Assembly (NCBI GenBank): GCA_964549785.1
Contig: CAZJXA010000034.1
Coordinates: 1 to 20,965 of the forward strand
From: JBEIUO01 sp964549785
GTDB lineage: Bacteria > Planctomycetota > Phycisphaerae > Phycisphaerales > UBA1924
DNA length: 20,965 nt
Direction of reading: 5' to 3'
Part shown: one piece after another, positions 1-7,666 of the stretch
Layout: every line of letters begins with the position of its first letter
Numbering within the stretch: position 1 is the first letter of the stretch
Position numbers and translations under genes: made by a program
The notes under the pieces: model-generated
Database searches by the model: none
Told to the model about the DNA's origin: nothing
Seen by the model: only the letters and a program-made list of their open reading frames with translations

Positions 1-47
1 CGAACGGCCCGTTCGAGCCGAACGCGACCGGCGCGGCGAACCACGCA

Positions 48-73
48 CGGGATCAAGCGCTGAACCGATCCCG
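48..73 (-). terminator. Possible 3' hairpin of the repeat-protein gene
   Basis: A perfect 7-bp inverted repeat (CGGGATC at 48-54, GATCCCG at 67-73) with a 12-nt loop lies 14 nt past the stop of the 88-2808 gene. A second small inverted repeat, CGAACG-GCC-CGTTCG, sits at 1-15. Neither has a clear U-run, so a rho-independent terminator is only possible. Confidence 0.25.
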
Positions 74-87
74 GCAAGACGCCTCCC

Positions 88-2808
88 TCAGCAACCCCCA
101 TCCCACGCCGCGAAGAAGACGATGATGTCGTCCGAGTCGGTGTCACCGTCGGCGTCGGCGTCGCCTCCGGCTTCGCCAGAGTCCCACGAAGAGAAGAACG
201 TGACCACGTCGTCGGGGTCGGTGTCCTGATCGCAGTCGGCGTCGCCGATGCAGATAGAGAGTGTGGCCCGCTCGCTCTCGACGCTGCCGCAGGCATTGGA
301 GACGACCGCCCGGAACTCGCGCCGGGGGCCGCGGGCGGTCCAAGAGGCCCCGATAGCCGCGACGGTGAGATTGCCCGAGCGCGAACCCGCGGCGGCGAAC
401 GAGGCTTGATTGGGCGGCGCGGGTGGCGGGTTGTTGTTCACGCCGTCCGCGACATTGAGCCACGCGGCCGTGCCCTCGGGCCGCCACTGCCAAGGGCTGG
501 TGACAGGGCCGGTGCCCCCAGCGGTGACGGAGAAGGTGGCAGAGTCGCTGGCGCACGAGAATTGAGACTCGGGCTGGGAGGTGATCGTCGGCGCGACGCC
601 GCCGAAGGTGTAGGTGGCGAAGTAGGCCGAGACGTTCCCCCCCGCCGTGGTAAAGTCGCCCCCCGCGATCACGTTTCCGTTGGGGAGGGTGGCCAGGGCA
701 GCCACCCGCGCGTCCATCCCAGTGCCTAGGGGCGTCCAAGTCGTGCCGTTCCAACGGGCAATCCGGTTGGCCGCGACGCCGCCGGCGGTCGTGAAACGGC
801 CCCCCGCGATTACGTCGCCGTTGGGGAGGGTGATCAACGCTTCCACGGCGTTGTTCATCCCAGCGCCCACGGGGAACCAAGCCGTGCCATTCCAGCGTGC
901 AATGCGATTGGCCGGGACGCCCCCGGCGGTGGTGAAGGCGCCCCCCGCGACCAAGTCGCCGTTCGGGAGCGTGGTCAGGGCGTACACAGTGCCGTTCATC
1001 CCAGTGCCCAGAGGAACCCAAGCGGTCCCGTTCCAGCGTGCGATTCCACCGCTCAAGGTACCCCCTGCTACCACGTTGCCATTGGGAAGGGTGGCAACGG
1101 CATAAATGAGAGCGGTCCCCCAATCCCACCCCAAAGCCGACCAAACCGTACCATTCCATAGTTGTACACGACCAACATCGTAAACGCGCAGGAAGATATC
1201 GCCCCCCGCGATCAAGTCGCCGTTGGAGCGGACGGTCAACGCTCGCACGGAAGTGAACGCCGGGTTGCTCATGGGCGACCACGCCGTCCCGTTCCAACGG
1301 GCAATCCTGGTGGCCGCGAGGCCCCCGGTGTTGGAAAAATCGCCGCCCGCGACAACGTCGCCGTTGGGAAAGGTGGTCAACGCGTTGACTTCCGCATTGA
1401 ATCCACCGCCCAAGGCGGACCAAACCGTGCCAGTCCGACGGGCGATGCGGGCGGCCGCGACACCCCCCGCAGCGGTGAAAGAGCCCGCCGCGACGACGTC
1501 ACCGTTGGGGAGGGTGGCGAGAGCCCGGACGGGGCCGTTTGTTCCCGTTCCCAAGGGAACCCACCCTGCGCCGTTCCAGCGGGCGATTCCTCCAACTATG
1601 ATGGCCCCGATTTGGCTGAAATCTCCTCCGATGATCACATCGCCGCTTGGGAGTTGCGTCAAGGCGCTCACCCGCCCGTAAATCTCGCCGGCCAGGCTGG
1701 ACCAAGTGCTACCGTTCCAGCGGTGAATCCGGCCCACGCCTCCGCGGTCTGCGCCTCCCGCGAGCACATCACCGTTGGGGAGGATGGTCAAGGCGAAGAG
1801 GGCTTCGTAGATATCGGGGAGGCCCAGTGCGGACCAAGTTGTTCCGTTCCAACGGGCGATCTTGTGCGCATAGGCACCCTCGCCCAAGCTAATCACGAAG
1901 TCGCCCGCAGCGATCAAAAAGCCATCGGCGTCGACCGCGAGCGCAGAAACCGCGGTGCCGAGCAGTTGTTGTGAACCTAAGGGCGACCAAGCCGTACCGT
2001 TCCAATGGGCGATGCGGCTTGCAAAGACGCCCCCGGCGGAATTGAAATGTCCCCCCGCGACCACGTCGCCGTTGGGAAGGCAGATCAAGGAGCGCACTTG
2101 GTTGTCACACCCCGAACCCATTGGGAACCAAGCCGTGCCATTCCAACGGGCAATGTTATTCGCCGGCACGCCCGCGAAGGAAGAGAATCCGCCCCCTGCG
2201 ATCAGGTCGCCATTGGGGCGGATCGTCAGTGCCAGCGCAACGCCGTGACTTCCATTACCGAGGCGTGCCCAAGCGGAGCCGTTCCACCGGGAAACTCCCG
2301 AAAGGCCTCCCGCGACCAGGTCGAAGTTGGGGAGCGCGGCCAAGGTAATCACCTCGCCGTCTATTCCGACCCCCAACGCCGACCAGATTCCTGACTGGGG
2401 GTTATATGCGGCGATGTTTCGTGCCGCGACACCGCCCGCTCGATTGAACGCGCCGCCGACGATCAAGAGCGGTGTTTGTGGTCCCGATCCGTCACGATCC
2501 CACATGATCGTTTCTCGAATCGATCCGACCAACCCGTCGGGCTGGCTGAAGCCGGGTACGCCACCGCCTTGGAGCCAGCCCTCCGGACACTGGGCCCGCG
2601 CGATGCTGGCCCCGCCCCCGCCAAGCCCATCGAACACCAGCGCGAGTGCCGCCAGTACGAGCGGACGGAGTACCCGCATGAGGTAGCACAGAATCATCTG
2701 ATTTGACCGTCGCCCCGTTCCACCAAAGATCGTCCTCGGGCGTGTTAACGCACACCGGACGGCCGACAAAGCCGCGGCCGCGTGCATGGACTTCTTCGCA
2801 GGGTTCAT
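88..2808 (-). CDS. Exported beta-propeller-like repeat protein with Ig-like region and dockerin-like C-terminus
   Basis: A 906-residue protein. The start at 2808 is chosen because GAGGAG lies 6 nt upstream; an upstream in-frame start at 2868 lacks this signal. A long basic N-region precedes a hydrophobic export segment (MRVLRPLVLAALALVFDG...) ending near ASIARA. About 13.5 repeats of 40-47 residues follow, with consensus ALTTLPNGDVVAGG-FTTAGG and then RIARWNGTAW-PLGTG; units 12 and 13 are the most alike. The pattern resembles kelch-like or delta-60-type propeller repeats. An Ig-like segment (begins TITSQPESQFSCAS, ends ATLSIC) comes next, then a tail with two DxDxDTDxDD calcium-like loops each followed by a (T/V)FF motif, ending DGGC. 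That tail recurs on the protease at 18237-19985. The protein is probably secreted or cell-surface; binding partner unknown. It stands alone, with no co-oriented neighbour within 870 bp. Confidence 0.85.
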   Translation of the reverse strand: MNPAKKSMHAAAALSAVRCALTRPRTIFGGTGRRSNQMILCYLMRVLRPLVLAALALVFDGLGGGGASIARAQCPEGWLQGGGVPGFSQPDGLVGSIRETIMWDRDGSGPQTPLLIVGGAFNRAGGVAARNIAAYNPQSGIWSALGVGIDGEVITLAALPNFDLVAGGLSGVSRWNGSAWARLGNGSHGVALALTIRPNGDLIAGGGFSSFAGVPANNIARWNGTAWFPMGSGCDNQVRSLICLPNGDVVAGGHFNSAGGVFASRIAHWNGTAWSPLGSQQLLGTAVSALAVDADGFLIAAGDFVISLGEGAYAHKIARWNGTTWSALGLPDIYEALFALTILPNGDVLAGGADRGGVGRIHRWNGSTWSSLAGEIYGRVSALTQLPSGDVIIGGDFSQIGAIIVGGIARWNGAGWVPLGTGTNGPVRALATLPNGDVVAAGSFTAAGGVAAARIARRTGTVWSALGGGFNAEVNALTTFPNGDVVAGGDFSNTGGLAATRIARWNGTAWSPMSNPAFTSVRALTVRSNGDLIAGGDIFLRVYDVGRVQLWNGTVWSALGWDWGTALIYAVATLPNGNVVAGGTLSGGIARWNGTAWVPLGTGMNGTVYALTTLPNGDLVAGGAFTTAGGVPANRIARWNGTAWFPVGAGMNNAVEALITLPNGDVIAGGRFTTAGGVAANRIARWNGTTWTPLGTGMDARVAALATLPNGNVIAGGDFTTAGGNVSAYFATYTFGGVAPTITSQPESQFSCASDSATFSVTAGGTGPVTSPWQWRPEGTAAWLNVADGVNNNPPPAPPNQASFAAAGSRSGNLTVAAIGASWTARGPRREFRAVVSNACGSVESERATLSICIGDADCDQDTDPDDVVTFFSSWDSGEAGGDADADGDTDSDDIIVFFAAWDGGC

Positions 2809-2875
2809 CGCCGGCTCCTCTCGTGGTAATCCATTCTCGGGCGGCACAGTGTACTGAAAGGACGGCAAAGCACAA

Positions 2876-2902
2876 CGTATATTTGCTTATATTTTCTGAA
2901 AA
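2876..2902 (-). promoter_or_regulatory. AT-rich promoter-like pocket upstream of the repeat-protein gene
   Basis: An unusually AT-rich stretch for this DNA lies about 70-95 bp upstream of the 2808 start. On the minus strand it offers TTTTCA (complement of 2897-2902) and TATACG (complement of 2876-2881) with a short 15-nt spacer. The match to the sigma-70 consensus is imperfect and the call rests mostly on base composition and position. Confidence 0.3.
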
Positions 2903-3270
2903 ACTGGCCTCCGGTTGCCGGGGCTTAGGGCGGCGGCCGAGCGGAACAACACCGCCAGGACGAAGTCATCGCGCGCCCGAAATCGCCCGTCGGCGCGTCC
3001 CTTTTCGGTCGATTCAGCCCCAAATGCTGCCAAGCCCTTGCACTTTCGCGCCAATCAAGTACCTTGCAAGTCCTCCGCCAGTTGCCAAAAACGCCCCCCG
3101 CGCCGTCTCCCGTTTACGTCCTCGTGCCGTCTCACCGTTACCGGACCCCTTTCAACCGCCATCCTCCACCATGCCATGCATCCAGCCACAATCACACCGA
3201 ACCCGTGTAACACGTCCAATAACATCTCCGATGACCCGCGCACAGCCCGCACACACACATTCCCGAAAAT

Positions 3271-3413
3271 TTGCGCACCTTGCCCCATTTCTAAGCAAAA
3301 AACACCCCAAACTCAAGGTGCGCAAAGGGTTCCCCGAAGTTGCGCACCTTGCCGGAATCCAAGTGAAAAACGAGCACAGCAAGATGCGCAAAGGGTTCCG
3401 GTTGCGCACCTTG
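3271..3413. repeat. Alternating palindromic repeat array (five arms)
   Basis: Five copies of one 12-nt arm alternate in orientation: TTGCGCACCTTG at 3271-3282, 3340-3351 and 3402-3413, and its complement CAAGGTGCGCAA at 3314-3325 plus a one-mismatch copy, CAAGATGCGCAA, at 3380-3391. The arms form two hairpin units (3314-3351, perfect 12-bp stem, 14-nt loop; 3380-3413, 11 of 12 paired, 10-nt loop) whose loops both begin AGGGTTCC. Flanking bases are also partly conserved, giving a degenerate tandem unit of roughly 62-69 bp. This could be an intergenic palindromic element, a protein-binding array, or 3' structure for transcripts leaving the PP2C gene at 3685. Confidence 0.7.
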
Positions 3414-3548
3414 CTCAAGACCATCGCCCCCTTCCCCGTACGGTCGCTTTCTCTTACACTCCCTCCACTCTAAAGACCCGCTCTTGACCCACCCTTGACC
3501 CCCCACGATGACCCGCATGCCGCGCCACCCTCGCGCTTTTTTCCATCC

Positions 3549-3674
3549 TCGCCCTTGCTCCGCACCAGCGCCAGCAGCGGCCACGGCAGCGGCAACTCCC
3601 TTTCGGAGCGGATCGAGCAGAACGTCGACGTCTACTCGTTCCTCTTCAGTGAGTTGGGCGTCGTCGTCAAGTGA
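3549..3674 (+). pseudogene. Possible gene remnant or very small ORF
   Basis: One forward frame from about 3549 to the stop at 3672-3674 is coding-like. Nearly every third codon position is G or C, and it translates to a plausible segment containing NSLSERIEQNVDVYSFLFSE followed by LGVVVK. No ATG or ribosome-binding site starts this frame; the nearest candidate is a TTG at 3555. An ATG at 3508 opens a different frame, and a slip at the six-T run at 3537-3542 could join the two. I recognise no family. It may be the eroded 3' end of a lost gene or a chance open frame; it converges on the PP2C gene, ending 10 bp from that gene's stop. Confidence 0.25.
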
Positions 3675-3684
3675 CCAGAGCTGT

Positions 3685-5121
3685 TCAGAGTGCCCGACCG
3701 ACCACGAGCACCATCAAAATGGTGCAGACGGCTGTCAAACCGATCACCGCGTACCGCAGCACCGCCGGGTCTGCGTACGCCGCCGCGAAGTTCCCGGCCG
3801 GGATGGGCCGGTCCTGCCGCGCTCCCGCTCGGGCCGGTTGCCGTGATGATGCGGAATCAATGCGGGGCGACGAGGGGACAATCATCGCGACCTCCGCCGG
3901 TGCGGCGGCGGGCGTCGCCCGGACCACCTCCGCGACCGGCAACGACGGGTCCAACTCGACCCGGATGCCGTGAACCTGCAGCGCCCTCACCCGGGGCCAA
4001 AGATCCGGGTTGTTCTTCCTGAGCTGTCGGGCAAACCGGAAGAACTCGGAGTTCTCGGGGTCGATCGCGGGAGGGGGCGCCGAGGGGAGCGTTGAAAGAG
4101 GCAAGGCCGGGGGCGTCGAACGCGAAGGGTCGTCTGATGCCCCAGAAATGGTCGCCATCGCGCGGACTCCCGGATCTGAGGTGGGCGGAGGGGAAGGCTT
4201 CGTGACAAGCCCACCGAAGCCGATGACGCCGGCTGGCGGGGGCCCGGGTGTGGAACCCGGAGTGGCCCCCGGATTGAGGCAGGCCATCAGCAGCGCCACA
4301 TCGTCGCTGTCGTCGGGTTGGGTGCGGCAACTCCAGATCCACGAAACAAACTCTGACCGGGCGCGATACTTCATCAGGTCAGCCAGCACCCCGGACGTCT
4401 CTTTGGCCCCGCCGAAGAGTTTGTGGAGCCGGCGTCCGATCCAGTCGGTGGCGAGCACGACATACGTCCCCGCGCTGACCTGAAGTGTGGTCCGCGTGAT
4501 CCCGGCGAAGACCGCGCGGGTGTCGTTGCCCACCCGCACCGAGGCGGTATCGTGCACGACCGGTCCGTCGCCGGTCGCGGCCATCGTCACGACACGCAGA
4601 CCCTTGCGCGGGTCACACAAGAAGGCAAAACAGTCGCCCACGACCGCGACATCGAGGTCGTAGCCCCCGTCCGTACCCGGACGGACCCGAACACCCGCGA
4701 ACGTCGCGTGGGACGCCAGCTTCGCCTCCTGCCAGTCCCGTCGGTTTCGGTCATCGAGGTTCTTCGTGTACACGCTCGTTACGTCGCGTTGCCAAGCGTC
4801 GCGGATGAGCGAGGCGAACGGGTCCAACCCCGCCAACGGGTCTTCGCCGCCGACGGCTCCACCCCCGTCCCCCCGACCGGGGATCGGGCCCGCTGGAGGC
4901 GTCTGGGCGGCGACGCCGAAGAAGTGATCCAGGGTCGCGTTGTCGGCGCCCAGGAAAACATCGACCAGCCGTTGCGCGAAGTAGCCCGAGAGCAACGACT
5001 CGCGAGTGACGCCGTCGGCGACGGCGAATCGGCCCCGTGGCGGGTCGGACGCGAACGCGTCCTCGCAAACGCGGCCGTCGTTCTTACCCAGGGTGTGCTG
5101 AAAGAGGAGAGAGGCGTTCAC
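3685..5121 (-). CDS. PP2C-family protein phosphatase with C-terminal membrane anchor
   Basis: A 478-residue protein. The GTG at 5121 is chosen because GGAAGG lies 9 nt upstream and the PP2C fold begins at once. Metal-binding PP2C motifs are visible: EDAF at residues 20-23, VADGV at 34-38, a GDCF motif near 162 (usually GDS), ATDW near 223 and SDDVALL near 270. A Pro/Ala-rich linker with a small helical patch (SEFFRFARQLRKNNPDLW) follows, then one hydrophobic helix near 457-475 and a three-residue tail. The protein should therefore be anchored by its tail with the phosphatase in the cytoplasm. By family it removes phosphate from Ser/Thr, presumably reversing the kinase encoded two genes upstream. 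The VWA gene ends 38 nt upstream. This is the last gene of the cluster and makes up the phosphatase arm of a VWA-kinase-phosphatase triad. Confidence 0.85.
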   Translation of the reverse strand: MNASLLFQHTLGKNDGRVCEDAFASDPPRGRFAVADGVTRESLLSGYFAQRLVDVFLGADNATLDHFFGVAAQTPPAGPIPGRGDGGGAVGGEDPLAGLDPFASLIRDAWQRDVTSVYTKNLDDRNRRDWQEAKLASHATFAGVRVRPGTDGGYDLDVAVVGDCFAFLCDPRKGLRVVTMAATGDGPVVHDTASVRVGNDTRAVFAGITRTTLQVSAGTYVVLATDWIGRRLHKLFGGAKETSGVLADLMKYRARSEFVSWIWSCRTQPDDSDDVALLMACLNPGATPGSTPGPPPAGVIGFGGLVTKPSPPPTSDPGVRAMATISGASDDPSRSTPPALPLSTLPSAPPPAIDPENSEFFRFARQLRKNNPDLWPRVRALQVHGIRVELDPSLPVAEVVRATPAAAPAEVAMIVPSSPRIDSASSRQPARAGARQDRPIPAGNFAAAYADPAVLRYAVIGLTAVCTILMVLVVGRAL

Positions 5122-5159
5122 CGATCGGTCCCTTCCGAAAATGACTGCGGGTAAGCGGC

Positions 5160-6059
5160 TTAGTCGCGTGCGTGAGGGCGGCTCGCGAGCCGCAGGAAGT
5201 TCCAAAGGTCGCCGGGCCCGGCGTTCATCATCAGTCCCACGGCCCCGGGCTGGAGGGGCGGGTCGAAGCGTCCCTTTAGAGCCTGCACCCATCGTGAGGG
5301 AATGGCGCTCGCCAGGGAGAAGAGGAGTTTCCCGTGTTCATCCAGCGACTTGTCGGTGGAGGGCAGCACCACGCTCTGGGTGTCCTTGCTGGCGATTTGG
5401 ACGTGGAACACCAGCGGTGGGAACCCGCTCGGGGTTTCCAGGTTGCGTATTTCGTGGATCACGTCCTTGAGGTCTTCAAGCCGTCCCTCGTCCACGTTCC
5501 CCGCCGTCGCCTCGTCGGCTTCGCCGTCGGTGATATTCAGGATCACCGGCGGGGCGCTTCGTCTGAACCGGTCCTTGAGGTCCGGCTTCGACAAGAACTG
5601 CTTTATATACGAGAGCGCGGTGTGGAAGGCCGTCACGTAGGGCGTTTCGCCGTAGGCGTAGGGCTCGATCAGCGGGCGCTCGCGGGCGAGCGCGTTCTCC
5701 TGCTCCTGCAGCAGTTTTGCCGGCCACCCGTCGACGAGGAGCCGGCAGACTTGGTCCGGTCGGTCGCCTTCCTTCTTCCGCGAATACCCGAAGACCGCGA
5801 CGAAAATCTGCTCTTCACGGATGTTCCCCGCGCGCGAATCGGCCACGACCCGGTCGATCATCTCGTTCACATAGGTGGTGGCCCGGTCGATCCGCTTGTC
5901 GCTGAGGGCGCCCCACCCGTTCTTCATCGACCCCGATTGATCCAGAAGGATGATGAGCAGCCCGGGCTCGGCGGCGGTGTATTGGGACGGAACGTCGCGC
6001 CACTTCTTGTCGGCCCGGTCTCCGCTCCCAAGGTTTAGTTTCAGCAGTTTGAAATTCAT
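5160..6059 (-). CDS. VWA-domain protein, TerY-like adaptor of a kinase/phosphatase triad
   Basis: A 299-residue soluble protein with a von Willebrand factor A fold. The MIDAS metal site is complete in outline: DQSGSM at residues 40-45, a threonine in the GETPYVTAF segment near 139, and TDGEAD at 177-182. No signal peptide or membrane helix is seen. A purine-rich AAAGGG 7 nt before the ATG supports the start. VWA proteins of the TerY type act as metal-dependent protein-binding adaptors and occur as a triad with a protein kinase and a PP2C phosphatase. Here the kinase gene ends 31 nt upstream and the PP2C gene starts 38 nt downstream, matching that triad. No other Ter genes (TerC, TerD and relatives) are in the window, so a direct role in tellurite or metal response is not implied. 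The phosphorylation target is unknown. Confidence 0.85.
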   Translation of the reverse strand: MNFKLLKLNLGSGDRADKKWRDVPSQYTAAEPGLLIILLDQSGSMKNGWGALSDKRIDRATTYVNEMIDRVVADSRAGNIREEQIFVAVFGYSRKKEGDRPDQVCRLLVDGWPAKLLQEQENALARERPLIEPYAYGETPYVTAFHTALSYIKQFLSKPDLKDRFRRSAPPVILNITDGEADEATAGNVDEGRLEDLKDVIHEIRNLETPSGFPPLVFHVQIASKDTQSVVLPSTDKSLDEHGKLLFSLASAIPSRWVQALKGRFDPPLQPGAVGLMMNAGPGDLWNFLRLASRPHARD

Positions 6060-6090
6060 TCAAGCACCCTTTCCAGCATTATCCGGCCGA

Positions 6091-7662
6091 TCAAGCGGTT
6101 TTCCTGACTTTCAGCGCCAGCGCGCTGTCACATATCGACTTCTCAAGAGCGGCGTACGCCGAATGCTGCGGGCCGGCGCAGAACGGCATCGCCAGCCCGG
6201 CATCGATCCCGGTCGTGCTGGCCGCGTGCCGCCGGAGGTACTCGACCAGACTCCGCATGTAGTCCAGATACATCGTGGGGAACCGCTCCTCCATCTCCTT
6301 CATCAGGCAGTTGATGAGGCTCTCGGCCTGATCCAGCGAGTCGAAATCGTCCTCCCGGAAGGCGAGTTGCCCGCCGCCAGATCCGGCGAGACATGGAAGC
6401 CCCGAGGCGTACGCGAGGAGCGAAAGGTAAATCACCAACTGCGACGGCCCGTCGACCATCGAGGGGACGGGGCACGCCTTCGCGTACGCCCGCGGATCTT
6501 TCATTCGCCCCGAGGTTTGGAACCCCGCCTGCCCGGAGGTCCGCTCGGTGACCGGCGACGGGTTGCCCGGCAGGCTCACGGTGTCGGTGTCGATCAGGAT
6601 GATCCGCAGACTCCCGTCGGACTTCCGCTCGACGACGATGTTCTTCGCGCACAAGTCACCGTGCCCGATGTCCGCTTCGGTGAGATCACGCCAAACTTGG
6701 CGGACGGCCGCCGCGCACCGCACCAATTGCTCAGGATCGGCGATGAATTTCTCGACGAACGTATGGAGTCCCAGGAAGCCGGGGCCGTTCAGCCAAGGCA
6801 TGACCGCGACGTCGAAAACGTGTTCGCGCCCGGTGTCGCGTTCGCGCACGCGCAACCCCGCGGCGTGAAACTCGACCCCGACAAAGCAGTCGCGGGCCGG
6901 CGATTTCAACTGCTTTAACCGACGGAAGACCGGGGCGAGGCCGTCGGCGCCGAAGAGGCTCTGAACGTCCGACGGCGCGTAGATTTTGAGCGCCACCTCG
7001 GCCCCGGTCGTGTCTCTGGCGTGGACCACGAACCCGACCCCGCCCGGGAACGCGCACGCCTTGGACCACTTGCCCTCCGGGCTCTCGCATGCACAGGGCA
7101 CCCAGCCGCCCGCGCCGGTGATGAAGCCCGTGCCCACGAGACGGTCCATCCGGCTCATCCCGCACGGTTCCGCCGGGACGAATGACGGTGGAGCAAGCGC
7201 GTTGTCCGCCGTTGCCTCGCCGATCCCGGCTGCGGCGGCCGGCGGCTGCGTCGGCGGGCTCGGTGCCGGTCGCGCATCGGCCATGCCAGGGTGGGTTTGC
7301 AGCACCGGAGGTGTCACACTGGGAGACGCCGGCCTAACCACCACCGTGGCCCCGCGAGCCTGCGGCACGACCACCGATTTGGAATCCGGCCGGGAGATGA
7401 CCCCGGAAGGAGTCCGCCGAATGGCCGCCGACGGCCCCAAACCACCTGAGTCCTCGAAGACAAACACATCGCCCGAAGGCGGCGAGATGCCCCGACCAAC
7501 GCCCGCGCTCCGTCGTACGTTGCGAATAATCGGCCGAAGAATGGATCGGACGCCCCGCCCGGCGGCGGTCAGGCTCCCATGCAGCCGGTGCCGCAACGCG
7601 ACCGCGACCCACACCAAGACGATGAATATGACCAGAACGATGATTATCAGAGTGGCGACCAT
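6091..7662 (-). CDS. Membrane-anchored protein kinase (HGDL-type)
   Basis: A 523-residue protein from the ATG at 7662, 4 nt after the HTH gene stop; an in-frame ATG at 7677 would overlap that gene by 11 nt and cannot be excluded. Residues 3-23 form a strong transmembrane helix followed by Arg-rich residues, so the rest should be cytoplasmic. A Pro/Ala/Ser-rich linker runs to about 165. The kinase domain shows a glycine-rich FPGGVGFV loop at 205-212, the ATP-anchoring lysine in VALKIY (K226), the catalytic loop HGDLCAKN (H334, D336, N341) and IDTD (D358) replacing DFG. HGDL instead of HRDL is common in divergent bacterial kinases. It very likely phosphorylates Ser/Thr on proteins. With the adjacent VWA and PP2C genes it forms a TerY-P-like triad. 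Confidence 0.8.
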   Translation of the reverse strand: MVATLIIIVLVIFIVLVWVAVALRHRLHGSLTAAGRGVRSILRPIIRNVRRSAGVGRGISPPSGDVFVFEDSGGLGPSAAIRRTPSGVISRPDSKSVVVPQARGATVVVRPASPSVTPPVLQTHPGMADARPAPSPPTQPPAAAAGIGEATADNALAPPSFVPAEPCGMSRMDRLVGTGFITGAGGWVPCACESPEGKWSKACAFPGGVGFVVHARDTTGAEVALKIYAPSDVQSLFGADGLAPVFRRLKQLKSPARDCFVGVEFHAAGLRVRERDTGREHVFDVAVMPWLNGPGFLGLHTFVEKFIADPEQLVRCAAAVRQVWRDLTEADIGHGDLCAKNIVVERKSDGSLRIILIDTDTVSLPGNPSPVTERTSGQAGFQTSGRMKDPRAYAKACPVPSMVDGPSQLVIYLSLLAYASGLPCLAGSGGGQLAFREDDFDSLDQAESLINCLMKEMEERFPTMYLDYMRSLVEYLRRHAASTTGIDAGLAMPFCAGPQHSAYAALEKSICDSALALKVRKTA

Positions 7663-7666
7663 CGGT

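Larger units (their letters stand above)
2809..3684. other. Intergenic region of about 875 bp
   Basis: No convincing intact gene was found. The region holds the promoter-like pocket near 2876-2902, an alternating palindromic repeat array at 3271-3413 and a possible gene remnant at 3549-3674. Open frames across it on both strands have low-complexity translations (Arg/Pro/Ala/Ser rich), lack ribosome-binding sites and overlap one another. It separates the solo repeat-protein gene from the end of the eight-gene cluster that begins at 12195. Confidence 0.6.

Noticed and set aside
143..1423. A 426-codon minus-strand frame overlapping the repeat-protein gene
   Set aside because: It is a frame-shifted reading of the repeats, Arg/His/Gly-rich, with no start signal; the 88-2808 frame has signal peptide, repeats and dockerin-like tail.
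3271..3413. CRISPR array or IS terminal repeats
   Set aside because: The arms alternate in orientation, spacing is irregular and partly conserved, and no transposase or cas gene is present.
5160..6059. Full tellurite-resistance (Ter) operon
   Set aside because: Only the VWA-kinase-PP2C triad is present; no TerB, TerC, TerD or related genes lie in the window.
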